Assembly (NCBI GenBank): GCA_028023455.1
Contig: JAQFVV010012434.1
Location: forward strand, 6,352,264 to 6,416,263
From: Epiperipatus broadwayi
Taxonomy: Eukaryota > Onychophora > Udeonychophora > Euonychophora > Peripatidae
Length of the DNA: 64,000 bases
Direction of reading: 5' to 3'
Of the stretch, positions 1 through 12,474 are shown in pieces. Position numbers and translations under genes: made by a program. The notes beneath the pieces were generated by a model. It worked only from the letters and a program-made list of their open reading frames with translations, searched no databases and was not told the origin of the DNA. The stretch's first letter is position 1. Every line of letters starts with the position of its first letter.

Positions 1-1577
1 TTTAGAAAACTGAAATATAGTAGTAAGAGACATTTTATGTTAATCAAATTTGGTAATAATCTATTTTATGAAATATAGTTCTTTTTTTAAGTTCCTCATA
101 AAGAATTTATTTCATGTTATTTAATTTTGTATTGAGATTCCAGTAGTATATATTTGGGCCTGTTTTTATTTACATTAAATTAATCAAAATTTTCTAGTAT
201 CAAGCAGATTAAAATTGATCATTTATTATCATTAATGCTAAAAGAATGTTATTAGACAGACTATTGTCTTTTAGCAATTCTCAAATGCAAGAATTGAAAT
301 ATGGGAGTGCAGTGGGTAAATTTAAATATAGAGCAAGAAAAGAGATGACATTCAAACTTACAGAATTTTGACAAAAAAATACTGTATATTATTAATTCTT
401 TTTTTTTTTTTTTTTTGAGATTCCAAAATGGAAATATATATTGAAACATTCAAACAGGCATGTTGAAATTCATTTATATTTTGACTATAAGAAACTAAGT
501 TTATAATAGATGTAATAATATAGAAAGAAAACTAAAATAATATTCAAAAGTATACATGTTATCTTAAATGCTTTGATATAATTTGTCCCTATTTGGTCAT
601 AAGACTTTCTGTAGTATGTTATTAAAAATAACTAATTTTTTTTTTTTTAATTCAGTAATTATTACTTAGCATTGTTCTTTCAAAGCTTGAGAAATATACT
701 CATCTGCAATGAGAGTATATAAAAAAACCAGCTGGAGGGTATTTACCAAGTAGACACGATTTAAATGTTAGATTATTAATATATTTCTGATAATAAAATA
801 TGTTTTGCTATGTAATACTAAAATATTTTTGAATTTTAGAAGTTTTTGAGAGTGCATGTATTTTGTTTAATTTTAATTATTAATATTATTTGATGTTGTA
901 TGATTTAATAAAACTAGTTTACTAAGATTAAGATATTAATTACTGAAAATTGGTATTGAATCTACATTTAAACTCACTTTTAAATTTAATGTAAAAAATA
1001 CAAGACAAATTAACAAATAAAATCTTTCTAAATAATATCATCTTAAATGGATATCTATAGAGTATTTAATTTTTTTAAGATAATATAGTATATAGATAAT
1101 TGTCTGAAAATTTGTAATAATGACATTTCTAGTTATGTATTGAATTATTTTCATCATATAGAATAATTGTTAAATATCTAAAAAAATTCAAACTTTATTT
1201 AAACTTTTAAAATACTTTCAACTTAATCATATATTCTCTTATTTTCTTCAATTGTTGCTGTCCTGACCAGTGACAGTACTAGCTTGGGAATCAAACCTAG
1301 ACTTTTAACAATTAAATTTAATACTTCTAGATGGTGGAAATAATACTCATGTAATCGCAAATGTAGTGTATATAATTGTATCTTTAATAATCAATGAATG
1401 TGATATATTATAGAACTTATAAATGTTGTATATATAACTATGTTTAATAATCAGTGAGTGTGATATTTTATAGAACTTTATAAATTGTGTATTATTTTAA
1501 TTAAATATTAAATCTCACTTTATTTTATATTAAAATATTACTAAAACTATTGGTATTTTATGTTTTTTTTTTCATAG
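1..1577. other. Intron of the TBC1D5-like gene, 5' part of window
   Basis: This is AT-rich non-coding sequence upstream of the first visible exon, ending in a pyrimidine-rich tract and ATAG acceptor at 1562-1577. No coding exon is visible. At about 1250-1315 there is a richer patch carrying GGGAATCAAACCTAG. It resembles the B box of a tRNA-derived SINE read on the - strand, but is too short to classify. Confidence 0.5.
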
Positions 1578-1677
1578 CAAGAAGAAGTTTTACTTGAGTT
1601 AGCTTATTTGCAGGGCAAACTTAATGATAGTGAAGCAATGTGCCAGTATTGTGCAAGTAAAATGGATCTTCATATAG
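1578..1677 (+). CDS. TBC1D5: TBC1D5-like Rab GAP, internal exon (C-terminal part)
   Basis: The exon follows a polypyrimidine tract and TAG acceptor and ends before GTGAAT. It has 33 complete codons plus one base (phase 1), and the peptide includes LLELAYLQGKLNDSEAMCQY. The spare G pairs with AT at the start of the exon at 16470 to give Asp, so the frames agree across a 14.8-kb intron. TBC1D5 is a GTPase-activating protein for Rab7 that binds retromer (VPS35/VPS29) on endosomes. This segment lies C-terminal to the TBC catalytic domain, which must be upstream of the window. The assignment rests on recalled similarity of this tail and of the next two exons, especially the last; another TBC-family member is possible. 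Confidence 0.68.
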
Positions 1678-2238
1678 GTGAATTTATTACTTTTTATTGT
1701 TTATAATTATTATAAATAGTTTGGTTTATATGCTAGTTCATTTGAAGAAAGGGGTAATATTAAAGATAATAATTTCAGTTTTGTTTAAAAATAGATTTAT
1801 AGAATATTAAACCTTTCATGATGTAGACTTTTCACAACATGAAAGATTTTGTAGCCAAAAAATTATCAAGTTTGATCTAGCTGTTTTAGTTAAACTTAGT
1901 TCTCCACTGAAAATTTGATTGAACAGATAGATTGTCATTGTAATTTTTTTTTTTGAAAGAACAATAAAGAGATAGCAAACTGTTGAATTCAGTGTGATGT
2001 GCAATCTGTTAGAATTTCTGAACAGAGGACAATATTTGCAGATAAATATCTATCAACATTTAAGATTTATATAATTATTCTTAATAAAATTTGTCTTCCA
2101 AAAGCAAGTTTAATTGAACAGACAGATGATTACAAGCTGCTGTTAAGTTTAATGTTGTATTTGCATTTCTTAGAATTTCTAGATATATCAATGAAAGAAT
2201 ACTGACATTAAACATTTCATTAGTGCAGTAGTAATTGC
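1678..2238. other. Intron sequence before the gypsy insertion
   Basis: This is AT-rich intron of the TBC1D5-like gene. Small open frames overlap on both strands here but have no recognisable motif and a composition like the surrounding intron, so I read none as genes. Confidence 0.5.
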
Positions 2239-3039
2239 TGCAAAATATTAAATATTTTAAACATAAGAATGCTGTTAAATAAATCGTTGAAAAGAAATGT
2301 TTCAATTAAACATAGTTTAAATAAAGATAGTCACATGCATATATTAATTAATGGAATAGACTTTATAAATTACAGATATGAAAATAAATTCCTAAGATTA
2401 ATTAATATTATAGGCCTAAAAACATTACCGTATATGGAAATAAATGCCTAAGAAAGTAATTAATTGTATAATTAAAAAGCTAAGGAATTTCGTTGTATGA
2501 TAACAAACAAAATAATATGAACTGATTAAAGCCAAAGAAATTACTCCAGAAAAGATAAGAGAAACAAAAGAAGAGATGATATAAAAAGCTAGAGAAAAAG
2601 GATTGCTGATTTTTCTGTGGTAGCTGCTACTGTTAGTGCGTCCACGAGTTGAAGAGCAGTGAAGATCATCATGGGAGAATTTCAGTCCCAGGATCTCAGT
2701 TCCTGTAGGTCACTAAATTGACTAGTACTTTTAACAGACCATATTGGTCTTATTATTTGAATGCCTCTAGTGAAGGTCTTATTATTTGAATGCCTCTAGT
2801 GAAGGTAAAGTTAATTAATAGATTTTCCTTAATTGTATAAACAGTATTTGCTATTCAGTAATTAACCAGTGAATTAAGCTCACTCAAATGCAGATTTTGT
2901 ATTAGTGTTAAAGATCAGTATAGTAATTTTTTTAAAAATTGTTAATAAATTATTATTGCTAAATATATGTGCTGTTATTTTTTTGAGTTTTATTGTATAT
3001 TTGTTTGCTGGTTTCCCAGTTATAATTGGGGACGCAGCA
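2239..3039 (+). repeat. 5' LTR of gypsy-A
   Basis: This direct repeat of 7013-7819 starts TGCAAAAT and ends GGGGACGCAGCA. It contains a local tandem duplication of about 29 bp (about 2749-2805, unit with TCTTATTATTTGAATGCCTC) that the 3' LTR lacks. The small open frame at 2269-2451 is matched by one at 7044-7235 in the other LTR and is repeat sequence, not a gene. Confidence 0.85.
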
Positions 3040-3045
3040 AATTAT

Positions 3046-3063
3046 TGGCGCAGTCACATTGGA
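3046..3063 (+). promoter_or_regulatory. Primer binding site of gypsy-A
   Basis: TGGCGCAGTCACATTGGA lies six bases inside the 5' LTR end. TGG pairs with the CCA end of a tRNA. The first ten bases match, as I recall, the tRNA-Ser type PBS of several insect gypsy elements; the rest diverges, as expected for an old copy. Confidence 0.55.
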
Positions 3064-3415
3064 TCTGTAAATAGTGGATAAGTTAAAAAGCCAAATTATT
3101 GGTAGTTGCTATTGTTTGAACCTAGGGAAATAAGAAAGAGTTTGAGCTATTAGTAAGCTTCTGGTATTTTGGTTTTCGAACGTAGGAAGAAAAGTACAGA
3201 ATTATAGTAATTAAAGTTAGTAGTAAGGCTAATTTTTCAGTAATCAATCACAAGTGCTTTTGGGCAAAATAGTATACTTGAATTCAAGGTTAGCAATACG
3301 TCTGAATGGCCATTATATATTATGCAATTACAAAACTACCTTGAATGGCATTGAAAATAATAAAAGAAAAGTCGCTGCACTCAAGTAATAGAAGTCGTAT
3401 ATTAGATTATTTGAC

Positions 3416-3900
3416 TTGCCTTTTACAGAGGATATAAAGTATGAGAATATTGTGGACAGATTAAGCCATCATTTCAGCTCTCGTCCATCACAGCACACAG
3501 CTTGTTTAACATTGCGAAGAAGGAAGCAGCTGGAGGGTGAAAAAAATTTAAAGATATATAATGCAGCTCTTAGGGAATTGACAAAAGGTTGTGAATTCAT
3601 GGACGAAATAATCATGGACCAGTTACTATAGGGAATGTCTGATGATGGACTCAGACAACAATTTCTCATGGAACCTGAGATTATGTATGAGATGACCATA
3701 AAGAAAGATATAGTACAAGTTAACGCTTGAACAGGCTCAGGTTTTTAGCACTAAGAGGGATGAAAATCCTAGATGTGTGTTTAAAATAGAGCAGGAAAAG
3801 TCCATGCCGCTGAAAGCTGAAAAAAGTAAGAATGTTAGTGTAACATTTTTGTTGCTGTAAAAGAGGCCAAATATCAAAAGAATGTAGGTGGCTTAAAGAG
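3416..3900 (+). pseudogene. gag remnant of gypsy-A
   Basis: An open stretch at 3416-3631 encodes a peptide with VDRLSHHFSSRPSQ and KNLKIYNAALRELTKGCEFM. This matches the usual retrotransposon capsid pattern: a basic stretch, then an A-x-LREL segment, then a region ending in D-x-LL. After a stop at 3629-3631 the same frame continues with a capsid-like stretch containing GMSDDGLRQQFLMEPE. No clean zinc knuckle is visible downstream. The copy is broken and cannot make Gag as it stands. Confidence 0.65.
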
Positions 3901-4342
3901 ACATGCAGGTATTTGCAAACAGGAAGGTAACTGGAAAGGCAAAAGTAAATCGTTTATGTAAGGAAATAGGGGAGGTTTCAATATGATTAAAAACATGGGC
4001 ACCCAAATTTTAAATCAATTTATAATGAAGTTGCGACTTTGTGTCAAAGAACTGTCGATGGAAATTGATAATGGGTCAGTTATTTCACTGATGTCACTCA
4101 CTGATTGTCTGTCACTGTCATTGGCCAATGACTAAAGTAAAATAGAGAAAACAAACAGTAAATGTGATGTAAACAGCTTAAACTGATAGGCTGTGTGACA
4201 GTGCCAATTAACCACTGCAGTAAAAAAGTAAATCTACCCCTGTACATAGTCAACAAGAAGATCAATCCCATAGTGGGAGAGAGTGGTTCCACAAACTGGG
4301 TATACAAAATAATATTATTAAAATATCTCTCTGGAACAAGAA

Positions 4343-5700
4343 ATGGCCTGCAAATACTCTGATTTCTTTAATGAAGAATTGAGATTAATTAATACGAGCC
4401 CAGGCGAGATAGAGTTGCTGGAAAATGTGCAACCAGTCGGATGTAAACCATGGAAAATCCTATTTGTTCAAAAAGAGAAAGTGGCGGAAAAATTAAAGTC
4501 ATTGGTTGCTAAGAGCGTATTAACGCCAATTTTAAACATTAGATTGGGCCACACCTATAGTAGTGATAACCAAGCCATATGGCGAAATTAGACTATGTGG
4601 TTATTAGAGAGTAACTAAACAAAATAAATATCTGAATAGGGAAGCACACCCAGTTCCTAATGTGAGGGAAGTACTAGCCAGTCTTCAAAACACCTGACAT
4701 TTCACAAAATTTGATTTAAATTCTGCATTTGACCAGATACAGGTGATAGACAAATCAATGGAAATTTTAATGCTGACAACACCGATGGGATTATATAAAA
4801 TAAATTTACAAAACACATTTTCCAAGTAAAAATTGACACATTGCTCCAGGGTCTGGAAGGGGTTATTCCATATTTTGATGATATATTCATCACAGCTAAC
4901 TGAGAAGAGTTTCTGCGTAAAAGTTTCTTTATCATTTGTGAAAAATTAAATAAAATGGGAGTAAAATTAAACACCCAAAAAATCGTATAGCACCCAAAAG
5001 AATTGTTTTTTTCTCAGTCATATAATTTCTGACAGGGGAAAGAAACCAGCTCCTGAGAAAGTTAGAGAAGTGACAAACGCAACTAAGCCTAAAAACATAA
5101 AAATAACTGCAGGCGTATTTAGGATTAATAATTTTTTTTGAGTCTTTTTTAGAGAATAAAGCACACATAGCAAAACCATTGTACTACTTATTGAAAAAAG
5201 ATCAAAAATGGCAATGGTTGAAAATTCATGATTAAGCATTTAACAAAACTAAAGACCTATTGTCATCTGATAAATTGTTAATACACTTTAATAGTAATTT
5301 GGAACTGCATTTAATCACAGATGCATCAGAGTGGGGGGTGAGGATGGTTCTCTCTCACCCATGTTATAAAGAGAACAGTCCATTGCATACGCATCATGTA
5401 CACTCTAGCAGAAAGGAATTATAGTCAGATTGATAAAGAAGCCTTAGCTATTATCTTTACTCTGAAAAAATTTCAGCAATATATTTTTGGCAGTTCGGTT
5501 CAAATAATAACTGAATTTTGGGACATAAAAAATCAGTACCCAAACATTTAAGCCCATGCATAATATGCTGGAGAAACATCTTGTCATCTTACGATTACAA
5601 GCTGGAATATAAGAAGAGCAAAAAAATTTCACATACAAACCTCTGTCCCGAATCTCGGATAAAGAAGAATCAAGCAGCACGGAGATGGAAATAAACTAAT
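4343..5700 (+). pseudogene. Reverse transcriptase and RNase H remnant of gypsy-A
   Basis: RT motifs can be read across several frames: HFTKFDLNSAFDQIQV near 4700-4745, a PMGLYKI segment near 4785, and the catalytic YFDD box (TATTTTGATGAT) near 4870. RNase H follows, with ITDASEWGV near 5315-5340 and RNYSQIDKEALAI near 5415-5455. Stops and frame changes interrupt every segment. YFDD in place of the commoner YVDD is still a functional-type RT box. The order RT then RNase H then integrase supports Ty3/gypsy. Confidence 0.75.
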
Positions 5701-5874
5701 GTGCTGAAATTGGAAATTCTGAACAGTAAAAAAGTAGCGAGATGGACAAAAGATGACAAAGGCTACCAACTGCTTATGGAGTGGATAAAGAACGGATAGC
5801 CAAAGTCGAAGCCACACTACGTCATCACAGGGTTCTGGACAAACTGTGAAAAATTGTCTACTTGTAAAAGATGT

Positions 5875-6720
5875 ATACCAATGGGGGATCAAGTTGTAAT
5901 ACCAACGGAAGGTAGACATCAAGTTTTAAAGGTTTTACATGAAGGTCATCGCAGAATTATGCGAGCCAAAGCATTAGCTCATAGCTATGTCTAGTGGCCA
6001 AAAATAACATCAGACATCGAACAATACATCAAAACATGCATGCCATGTCAATCTGAAACTAATATGAAGGCAAAACAATATGATCTGTGGCCCATAGCAA
6101 TAGAAGTCTAACAGAGAATACATATTGACCACACATGCCCAATAAATGGCAAGATATTGTGCATACTCATAGACGCATACTCCAAATGAATGGCATATCA
6201 TATTGTAAAAGATATGAATACAAAAGAAATGACTGAAAATTTAAATGCTGTGGTTTCTTGCCACAGTCTACCAGAAACCATTGTGTCTGATAGTGGCACT
6301 GGATTCACTACGCAAGATATGGAAAACTATTTTATCGACAATGGCATTAAATACATGCACCCCCGTATCACCCAGTATCAAATGGCCTTGCCGAAAAGGC
6401 TGTACAGGTAATTAAAAAAGCCCTCAAAATGTCAAACAACAGGAGTATGCAGCAAGCAATATATAATGCTATGCTGCGTCAACACTCCACCCCATGAACA
6501 GCTACACTGAAAGCTCCGACAGAACTGCTGATGGGAAGGAAATTGAGAATTAAATTATCACTTTTACTTCCAAGTATGTCTGATAAAATAGAGAGCGAAA
6601 AAAATGAAAAAATACAAGTAATGAACTGGAAAAAATAAAAAATATATATAGTAGGCAACAGAGTTTGGGTTCGAGACATAATCCAGAATAAATGGGTTAA
6701 AGGAGTAATTGTGAAAATTT
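5875..6720 (+). pseudogene. Integrase remnant of gypsy-A
   Basis: The HHCC zinc-binding module is visible (HEGHRRIMRAKALAHSY, then CMPCQ, near 5938-6050). It is followed by a catalytic-core part with IHIDHTCPI near 6120 and an open stretch at 6190-6411 with ETIVSDSGTGFTT. The second and first core aspartates can be placed; the catalytic glutamate region near 6390 is damaged. Several stops make it a pseudogene. A short acidic open frame at 6821-7057 near the 3' end has no domain I recognise and may be the integrase tail. Confidence 0.75.
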
Positions 6721-7002
6721 ATTAAAAACAATAGCAATTATTCAAGTAGAGGGTGGGATAACATACAGAAGATATATAAATCATGTTTATTGGCAATTCG
6801 AAGAAGATTGGCAAATTGCAGTGCCCATGCCAAAAATTGAAAATCAAGAAAGACAAGACACAGCTGAACCAACATCACAGATTGAGGATGAAGAGGAAAA
6901 ACTAGAAAGCTGTGACATGAAACAGAAACTAGAATCAACACCAAATCCGACTGGATTAACAATTAGATCACCAGACCCAAACATCAGATATGAAGACCAG
7001 CT

Positions 7003-7012
7003 GGGGGAGGAG
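7003..7012 (+). promoter_or_regulatory. Polypurine tract of gypsy-A
   Basis: GGGGGAGGAG directly abuts the 3' LTR start, the expected place and composition for the plus-strand primer of reverse transcription. Confidence 0.65.
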
Positions 7013-7819
7013 TGCAAAATGTTAAATTATTTTAAACGTAAGAATGCTGATAAATAAATTGTTGAAAAGAAATGTTTCAATTCAACATAGTTTAAATAAA
7101 CATAGTCACATGTATATATTAATTAATGGAATAGACTTCATAAATTACAGATATAAAAATAAGTTTCTAAGATTAGTTAATATTATAGACCTAAAAAACA
7201 TTACCATATATGGAAATAAATTCCTAAGAGAGTAATTAATTGTATAATTAAAAAGCTAAGGAATTTAGTTGTATGATAACAAACTCTAAATAATATGAAC
7301 TGATTAAGACCAAAGAATTTACTCCAGAAAAGATAAGAGAAACAAAAGAATAGATGATATAAAAAGCTAGAGAAAAAGGACTGCTGGATTTTTCTGTGGT
7401 AGCTGCTACTGTTAGGACGTCTGTGAATTGAAGAGCATTGAAGATCATAATCAGAGATCTCAGTTCGTGTAGGTCACTAAGCCAACTAGTACTTTTAACA
7501 GACCATCTCGGTCTTATTATAATTTTGAATGCCTCAAGAGGCTCTTAGAGGATATGTTATAAAGCCTATAGATGGTAGTGAAGGTAAAGTTAATGAATAG
7601 GTATTCCTTAATTGTATAAACAGTATTCGCTATTCAGTAATTAACCAGTGAATTAAGCTTGCTCAAATGCAGACTTTATATTAGTGTTAAAGATCAGTAT
7701 AGTAATTATTTTTCCAAATTGTTAATAAAATATTATTACTAAATATATGTGCTGGTATTCTGTCGAATTTTATTGTATATTTGTTTGCTTGTCAGCCAGT
7801 CATAGTTGGGGACACAGCA
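7013..7819 (+). repeat. 3' LTR of gypsy-A
   Basis: This is the direct copy of 2239-3039, starting TGCAAAAT and ending GGGGACACAGCA. It is followed by ATTGC, the same five bases that precede the 5' LTR. It has an extra segment around 7540-7575 where the 5' LTR has its short tandem duplication. Confidence 0.85.
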
Positions 7820-7824
7820 ATTGC

Positions 7825-9090
7825 AACAACTTTATCAGAGCTTATATTTGAATATTAAATTCATAGAGTTTAAAAAAAGAAAGGTATTACATTTTTATTA
7901 AAAAGACTAGTTTTTTTTAACAAAAACGTGTGTTGACATGAATTATATGGTCAAACTTATTATATTTATTAGTTATGTGAAGTTAAATGATTTACTGTTA
8001 TTAAATTTTTGCATGACACATAAATTGATTATCTTAGACATTTTAATTAGGCAGAAAAATCATTATAAAGGAACTTGGATAGATCCATATTCAAAATAAT
8101 GGCATTTTATAGTTTACACTATAATTAGAAGTTAAAATGGAAAAAAAAACTTTGTATTACATGAATTTTTACTTGTGCAGATTGTTAGAAAGATCATAGA
8201 ATAATATATTCCAAGGTTAAAGTGTTAGTTGCATTAAAAACTAGACATTTTTCCAATTATATTAATATAAAATTTGATATTCATTTTTGAAAAACAACTA
8301 CTATTTATGCTAAATTTCTACTGTTACTGTAAGAGCTGGGTTTTGAGTTGATATTTTAGCTCTAGTGTCCAAATATTCTAGCTCTCGACTGACGTGAACC
8401 ATAAGCTCGAAACCAGTTGGTCTGGAGATGGGAAGGTTCTGGATAGAGATTTTAAATATTTTCTCATATTGCATTTATCAATTAAGAGCTTGTTTGAGCT
8501 ATTGGTATGCTCTCCACATTACATTTTTGTAAATACAAGCTTATAAAAGTAATGTCACATTATATATGACTTGCTTTTTTAATTATTATATTAAAATTGT
8601 AATTTGAATTTTAAAAATTACCAATATATTGTTGATATAAGGAAATCTCTTTTCAAATTAATTAAAAAGAATAATTCTATTTCTGTGCCAATACTTATCA
8701 AAAGTGATATGTTTTGTACTAATATTTAAATTCAAACCCAATAATTATGGAAATAAACAACATTCATTACTCCAGAAAAAAAAAAAGAGATAAGGCAAAA
8801 AATTATATTTAGAGAAATATATGTAATAGATGGCTAACAGATAAAGTTAAGAAGGCGAATGAGAGTAAAATTAATTAGCATGTTATTGAAAGAAAGTTAA
8901 ACAAATTTAATGTAAGTGATAAGAAATATTTGCCTAAAATAAATAATAGAAATTAGTTGTGTAAAACAAATAATAAAATCTGCTTGATAAATGATGAGAG
9001 ATTTACTAATAAGAATTATGTGCTTAACTTAATCGAAGTTGAAAAAGTCTAAGTAAAATACCAGAGTGGAAAACAGACTGATTGGTATCT
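7825..9090. other. Intron, mostly unassigned
   Basis: This is AT-rich intron. A richer patch at about 8330-8450 contains GCTCGAAACCAGTTGGTCTGG, which on the - strand reads as a possible tRNA-type B box (GGTTTCGAGC). It may be a SINE fragment. I see nothing else. Confidence 0.4.
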
Positions 9091-9722
9091 GAGGAAATAA
9101 GATAGCGATCAAGAATTAAAACCAGAATACCTAAGGGAAATCAGTGACAAATATAAATAGTATGTACTGAAAAGTGCAAGAGAAGAATTTTGCTTTTGTG
9201 GAATTACTTTTTTAATTGTGAACTGTTAATACTGGATATTTGGAGCTGACTGGAGTTAGAACAGAACTGAAAAAGGCCAGTGAGAAACTGTCTGGGAAGC
9301 AAAGGGCAGTTTGTGCACTGAGGAAAGCAATCTCAGAGACCTTGCCTCTGAACATACCAACAGCCAGCTAAGGACTAAAGCAGATTACAGATCTTTTTTT
9401 TTTATGCCTAATGGGCTCTATAGAAGGAAATGCAGAACGAACTGCGTATATACACACTTGTTAGATTTGTACACAGCCAGATTTGAGTGATAGGTGATGG
9501 AATCAGAGTTTGACCTAATAGTAGTATATATAAATAGGGTATTATTTGTTGTGTGCAAAGTGATCAATATTGCTGTTAATAATACTTTGTTGTGAAGTTC
9601 AATACCAAATGCATTTAATTACTGTTGATAATCTATTATTGTTAATTTTGTCGTTATTAAATTTTATTTGTTATTAATTTTCTGTGTGTTACTCATTTTT
9701 GTTGGTATCCACAACAAAAAGA
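9091..9722 (+). repeat. Possible solo LTR or LTR-like promoter segment
   Basis: This block is richer in G+C than its surroundings. It has a TATA-like GTATATATAAATAGGG near 9523-9538, then T-rich sequence, and ends near a GGTATCCACAAC motif at 9703-9714. Such a layout (promoter, then 3' end shortly before a coding-like region) fits an LTR, but I found no second copy in the window and no clear flanking duplication. It could also be the 5' end of the LINE-like remnant that follows. Confidence 0.3.
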
Positions 9723-9739
9723 ACAGAGTTATTATTATT

Positions 9740-11150
9740 TTGTTTAAAAAGAAATATGTCATTTTCCACTTACCAGAATAAATTGAATATGGAACTTCTT
9801 AAGAAATATAGAGATTTAAAGTTAGAAGTTCAATAGCTAACAAGATTTGAAAGTGAGTGCTAGATTAAAATTACAAATGAAATACAGTTATTTGATGATT
9901 TTGTTCACTTTAAATTTTTTAAAAAAAAACATTAAAAGAAACATATAGACTGGAAAAGCAATATTCTCATTGTATTATACATTGGAAAGCACTTTCATAT
10001 AATAACGATGATATTTTGAACAGTTGGAAGAAGTATTATGCTCATTTTTTATGTGATAGAAGAATTAAGGTGACAGCTTAAAATAATACCCATTCTATGC
10101 ACTCATTTACATTTGCACAAAAATATCCTATTTAATCAAATTAAAACAGCTATTTGTAATAGTAAAAATAAAACAGTTTCAGATCTTGATAAGATCCTTG
10201 AATAAATTTTTAAAATATAATGGTGATATATTAGCTTCAGAACTTTTGGAAATTTTTTAGAAATTTATTGAACCATGAAATTGTTCTATCTTATTTTAAG
10301 AATGTATTAGTTTATAAAAATAGAAAAGATGGCAATAATTATCATGGAATATTATTTTAACTTACTATAGTAAAATAACATTCAAGAATTTTATTCAATA
10401 TATTGTTTTCAATCGTAAATAAGTATGTATCAGAGATTTACTCTGATCTTAAAAAAGCCAAGAAACTATAAATTTAATATTTATTGCCAGGAAAAATGTT
10501 GGAAGTGTAATTTATATATTGTTTTTATTGATTTCATTAAAGTTTTTGACTCTATTCATCACAAAGATTTGTTGCAATATTAGAAAATAGCTAGAGTTTA
10601 TTAAAAGTTTATTCATATTATACAATTGCCTGCCTGGTAGTATGAGATGAAAAGCTATCACAGGAGGTGGAAAATCTGAGTAATTTGAAATTAAATTGGT
10701 ATTAAACATATGTATTAATTTCAATTTTGTTTTTCATTCTTCTGTATATGATTTTTAAGATCTACTATAGGTGTCTTCACGAAGCAGGCATCAATATTTG
10801 CTGTAGATTTTATGAAGCGTTTAGTTTGAACTGATTAAAAAAAGAAAGAAAGGCTTTATTTTATTTTTTTGCTTCTTTCTGATTGAAAAAAATAATCTGC
10901 AGATGGTATTAATGATTTTAAAGCATTTTGTAAATAATTTAATAAATACAGTTCAAAGAGTGGTTGCTTTATTATTCAGTAATGAGAGAAAATTCTTCAC
11001 CACCTTTTGACTTGGATAAGTTATCAACTTAATAATATGAATCTCTTAAGTTTTTTGGATGAAAAGTAGATATAAATGTCGACACAGGTTTCCAGTGTGT
11101 TGCTGGTGAATTTAATATAGTAAAAGAATATTTCATTGTAGCAATGTGTC
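9740..11150 (+). pseudogene. Decayed non-LTR (LINE) reverse transcriptase remnant
   Basis: Coding-like stretches with many stops run on the + strand. The best supported part is near 10505-10575, which reads VFIDFIKVFDSIHHKDLL, the RT motif with the catalytic aspartate (consensus F-x-D-F/L-x-K-A-F-D-S). Further upstream, near 10335, NNYHGILF matches the NYRGI motif that precedes it in LINEs. The FADD box is not readable. This is an old, inactive copy in the intron. Confidence 0.5.
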
Positions 11151-12149
11151 TCTTTTAACTAAATGAATTATGTAGTTATTCTGCCAAATTTTACATGGAA
11201 ATAAGATATGTATTTTTATTGATATACTATAAAGACTTAAAAAAAATTATGTATGCTATATAGTATTCTGAAGATAAATATTGGCAAGATCACCTTATTG
11301 TATATAATGTTTTTTAACCTTCAAATTGTAGCAGTCATATTTTCATTGGATTGGGCATTTTAATCCAATGAAGAGTGAGAAACATATTTCTTACAAAATA
11401 TTTTGAGGTGAACTTGAGCATAGCTTTTGTGAAAGAATAGATCTATTTTATTGTAGAATTTATTTTGAAAACACTCGAAAGATTTTACTGAGATAATATG
11501 GTGTAGTTAATTCTTGTTTTTGTATTTGAAGACAGGAAATTAATACAGAGTGGACTGTTTTTCTATTTGAAGACAGGAAATTAGTACAGAATGGACAAAA
11601 GAAGATTTACAGTTCTGATCCAAGATAGATTTCAGAAATGTTTTTCTATTCACGTCATAATATTTTTAGAACCTTGTCTATGATAAGTTCTGTATACTAG
11701 GTTTTAACCTACTTTATAGATATTGTTATGACCAAGTAATATCCTTTGATCATCATCAATTATATATTGGCATTACTATTATTATTCTAACATAATATAT
11801 TGTAATATTTCAATATTAAAGCTACATCATTAACTTTAATGAAATCTTACAATGTTAAGATGTATATGGTAGAGAGTAGAATCCAGTGAAGTGCTAAACT
11901 TAAGAAAGATTTTGAAATCCTTCAGAAAGGAAAGTTTTTTGCAAAAAAAAAAATTGAAGCAGTTTGTAAGATGCCAAATAAAGACTAAAAAAGGTGAACA
12001 CATTAGTTTTTATTGTCCTTTCAATTTTTTTTCCCTTGGTTTACAATGACTGTACTTGCTTTTGGTTTATATATATATATAAAGATAGGAAGTGAAAATA
12101 GTCACTTAATTGTATATATTTAATATAGTTATATACTGTTGATATATTA
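11151..12149. other. Intron with a short tandem duplication
   Basis: This is AT-rich intron. At about 11519-11604 a unit of about 47 bp containing TTTGAAGACAGGAAATTA is present twice in tandem with few differences. No coding sequence is recognised. Confidence 0.45.
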
Positions 12150-12474
12150 AAATAGAAAATCATATAAAATTGCAATATTAGCAAAAAAAAAAATTTTTAT
12201 TAAAATTCTTCCACAACCATGGTTTCATACATATATATAAAACAAAATAGTCTTCCCATCATTCACTTCAAAAACCAACTTACTTAATATCAAAGAATGT
12301 CTTCATCAGATTGATGACCTCACATTCAAGAACATTTATCGTCAGAGTTTCTTTTATTTTTATTCACTTTTTTCATAGAAAGTAACTTCTGTATTGTCAA
12401 ATAATATTTTATGAACTGTATTTACTTCATGGATATACAAAACTGAGTTATGATATCTGTTTTTAACTCTACTC

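Larger units (their letters stand above)
2239..7819 (+). mobile_element. Decayed full-length Ty3/gypsy LTR retrotransposon (gypsy-A)
   Basis: Two direct repeats of about 0.8 kb (2239-3039 and 7013-7819) bound an internal region with gag, reverse transcriptase, RNase H and integrase remnants in the + direction. The exact 5-bp flanking repeat ATTGC (2234-2238 and 7820-7824) marks a single insertion. The repeats start TG and end CA, a PBS-like sequence follows the left repeat, and a purine tract precedes the right one. The LTRs differ at many positions (around 8% where I compared them by eye), and the coding region has stops and frame changes throughout, so this is an old, inactive copy. It lies in sense orientation inside the 14.8-kb intron. 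Gene order gag-RT-RNaseH-IN is that of Ty3/gypsy (Metaviridae), not Ty1/copia. Confidence 0.88.

Noticed and set aside
1250-1315. Possible tRNA-like B box at GGGAATCAAACC
   Set aside because: Too short and without a matching A box to call a SINE or tRNA gene.
2269-2451. 60-codon open frame with a near copy at 7044-7235
   Set aside because: Both lie in the two LTRs of gypsy-A, so the similarity is LTR duplication, not a gene family.
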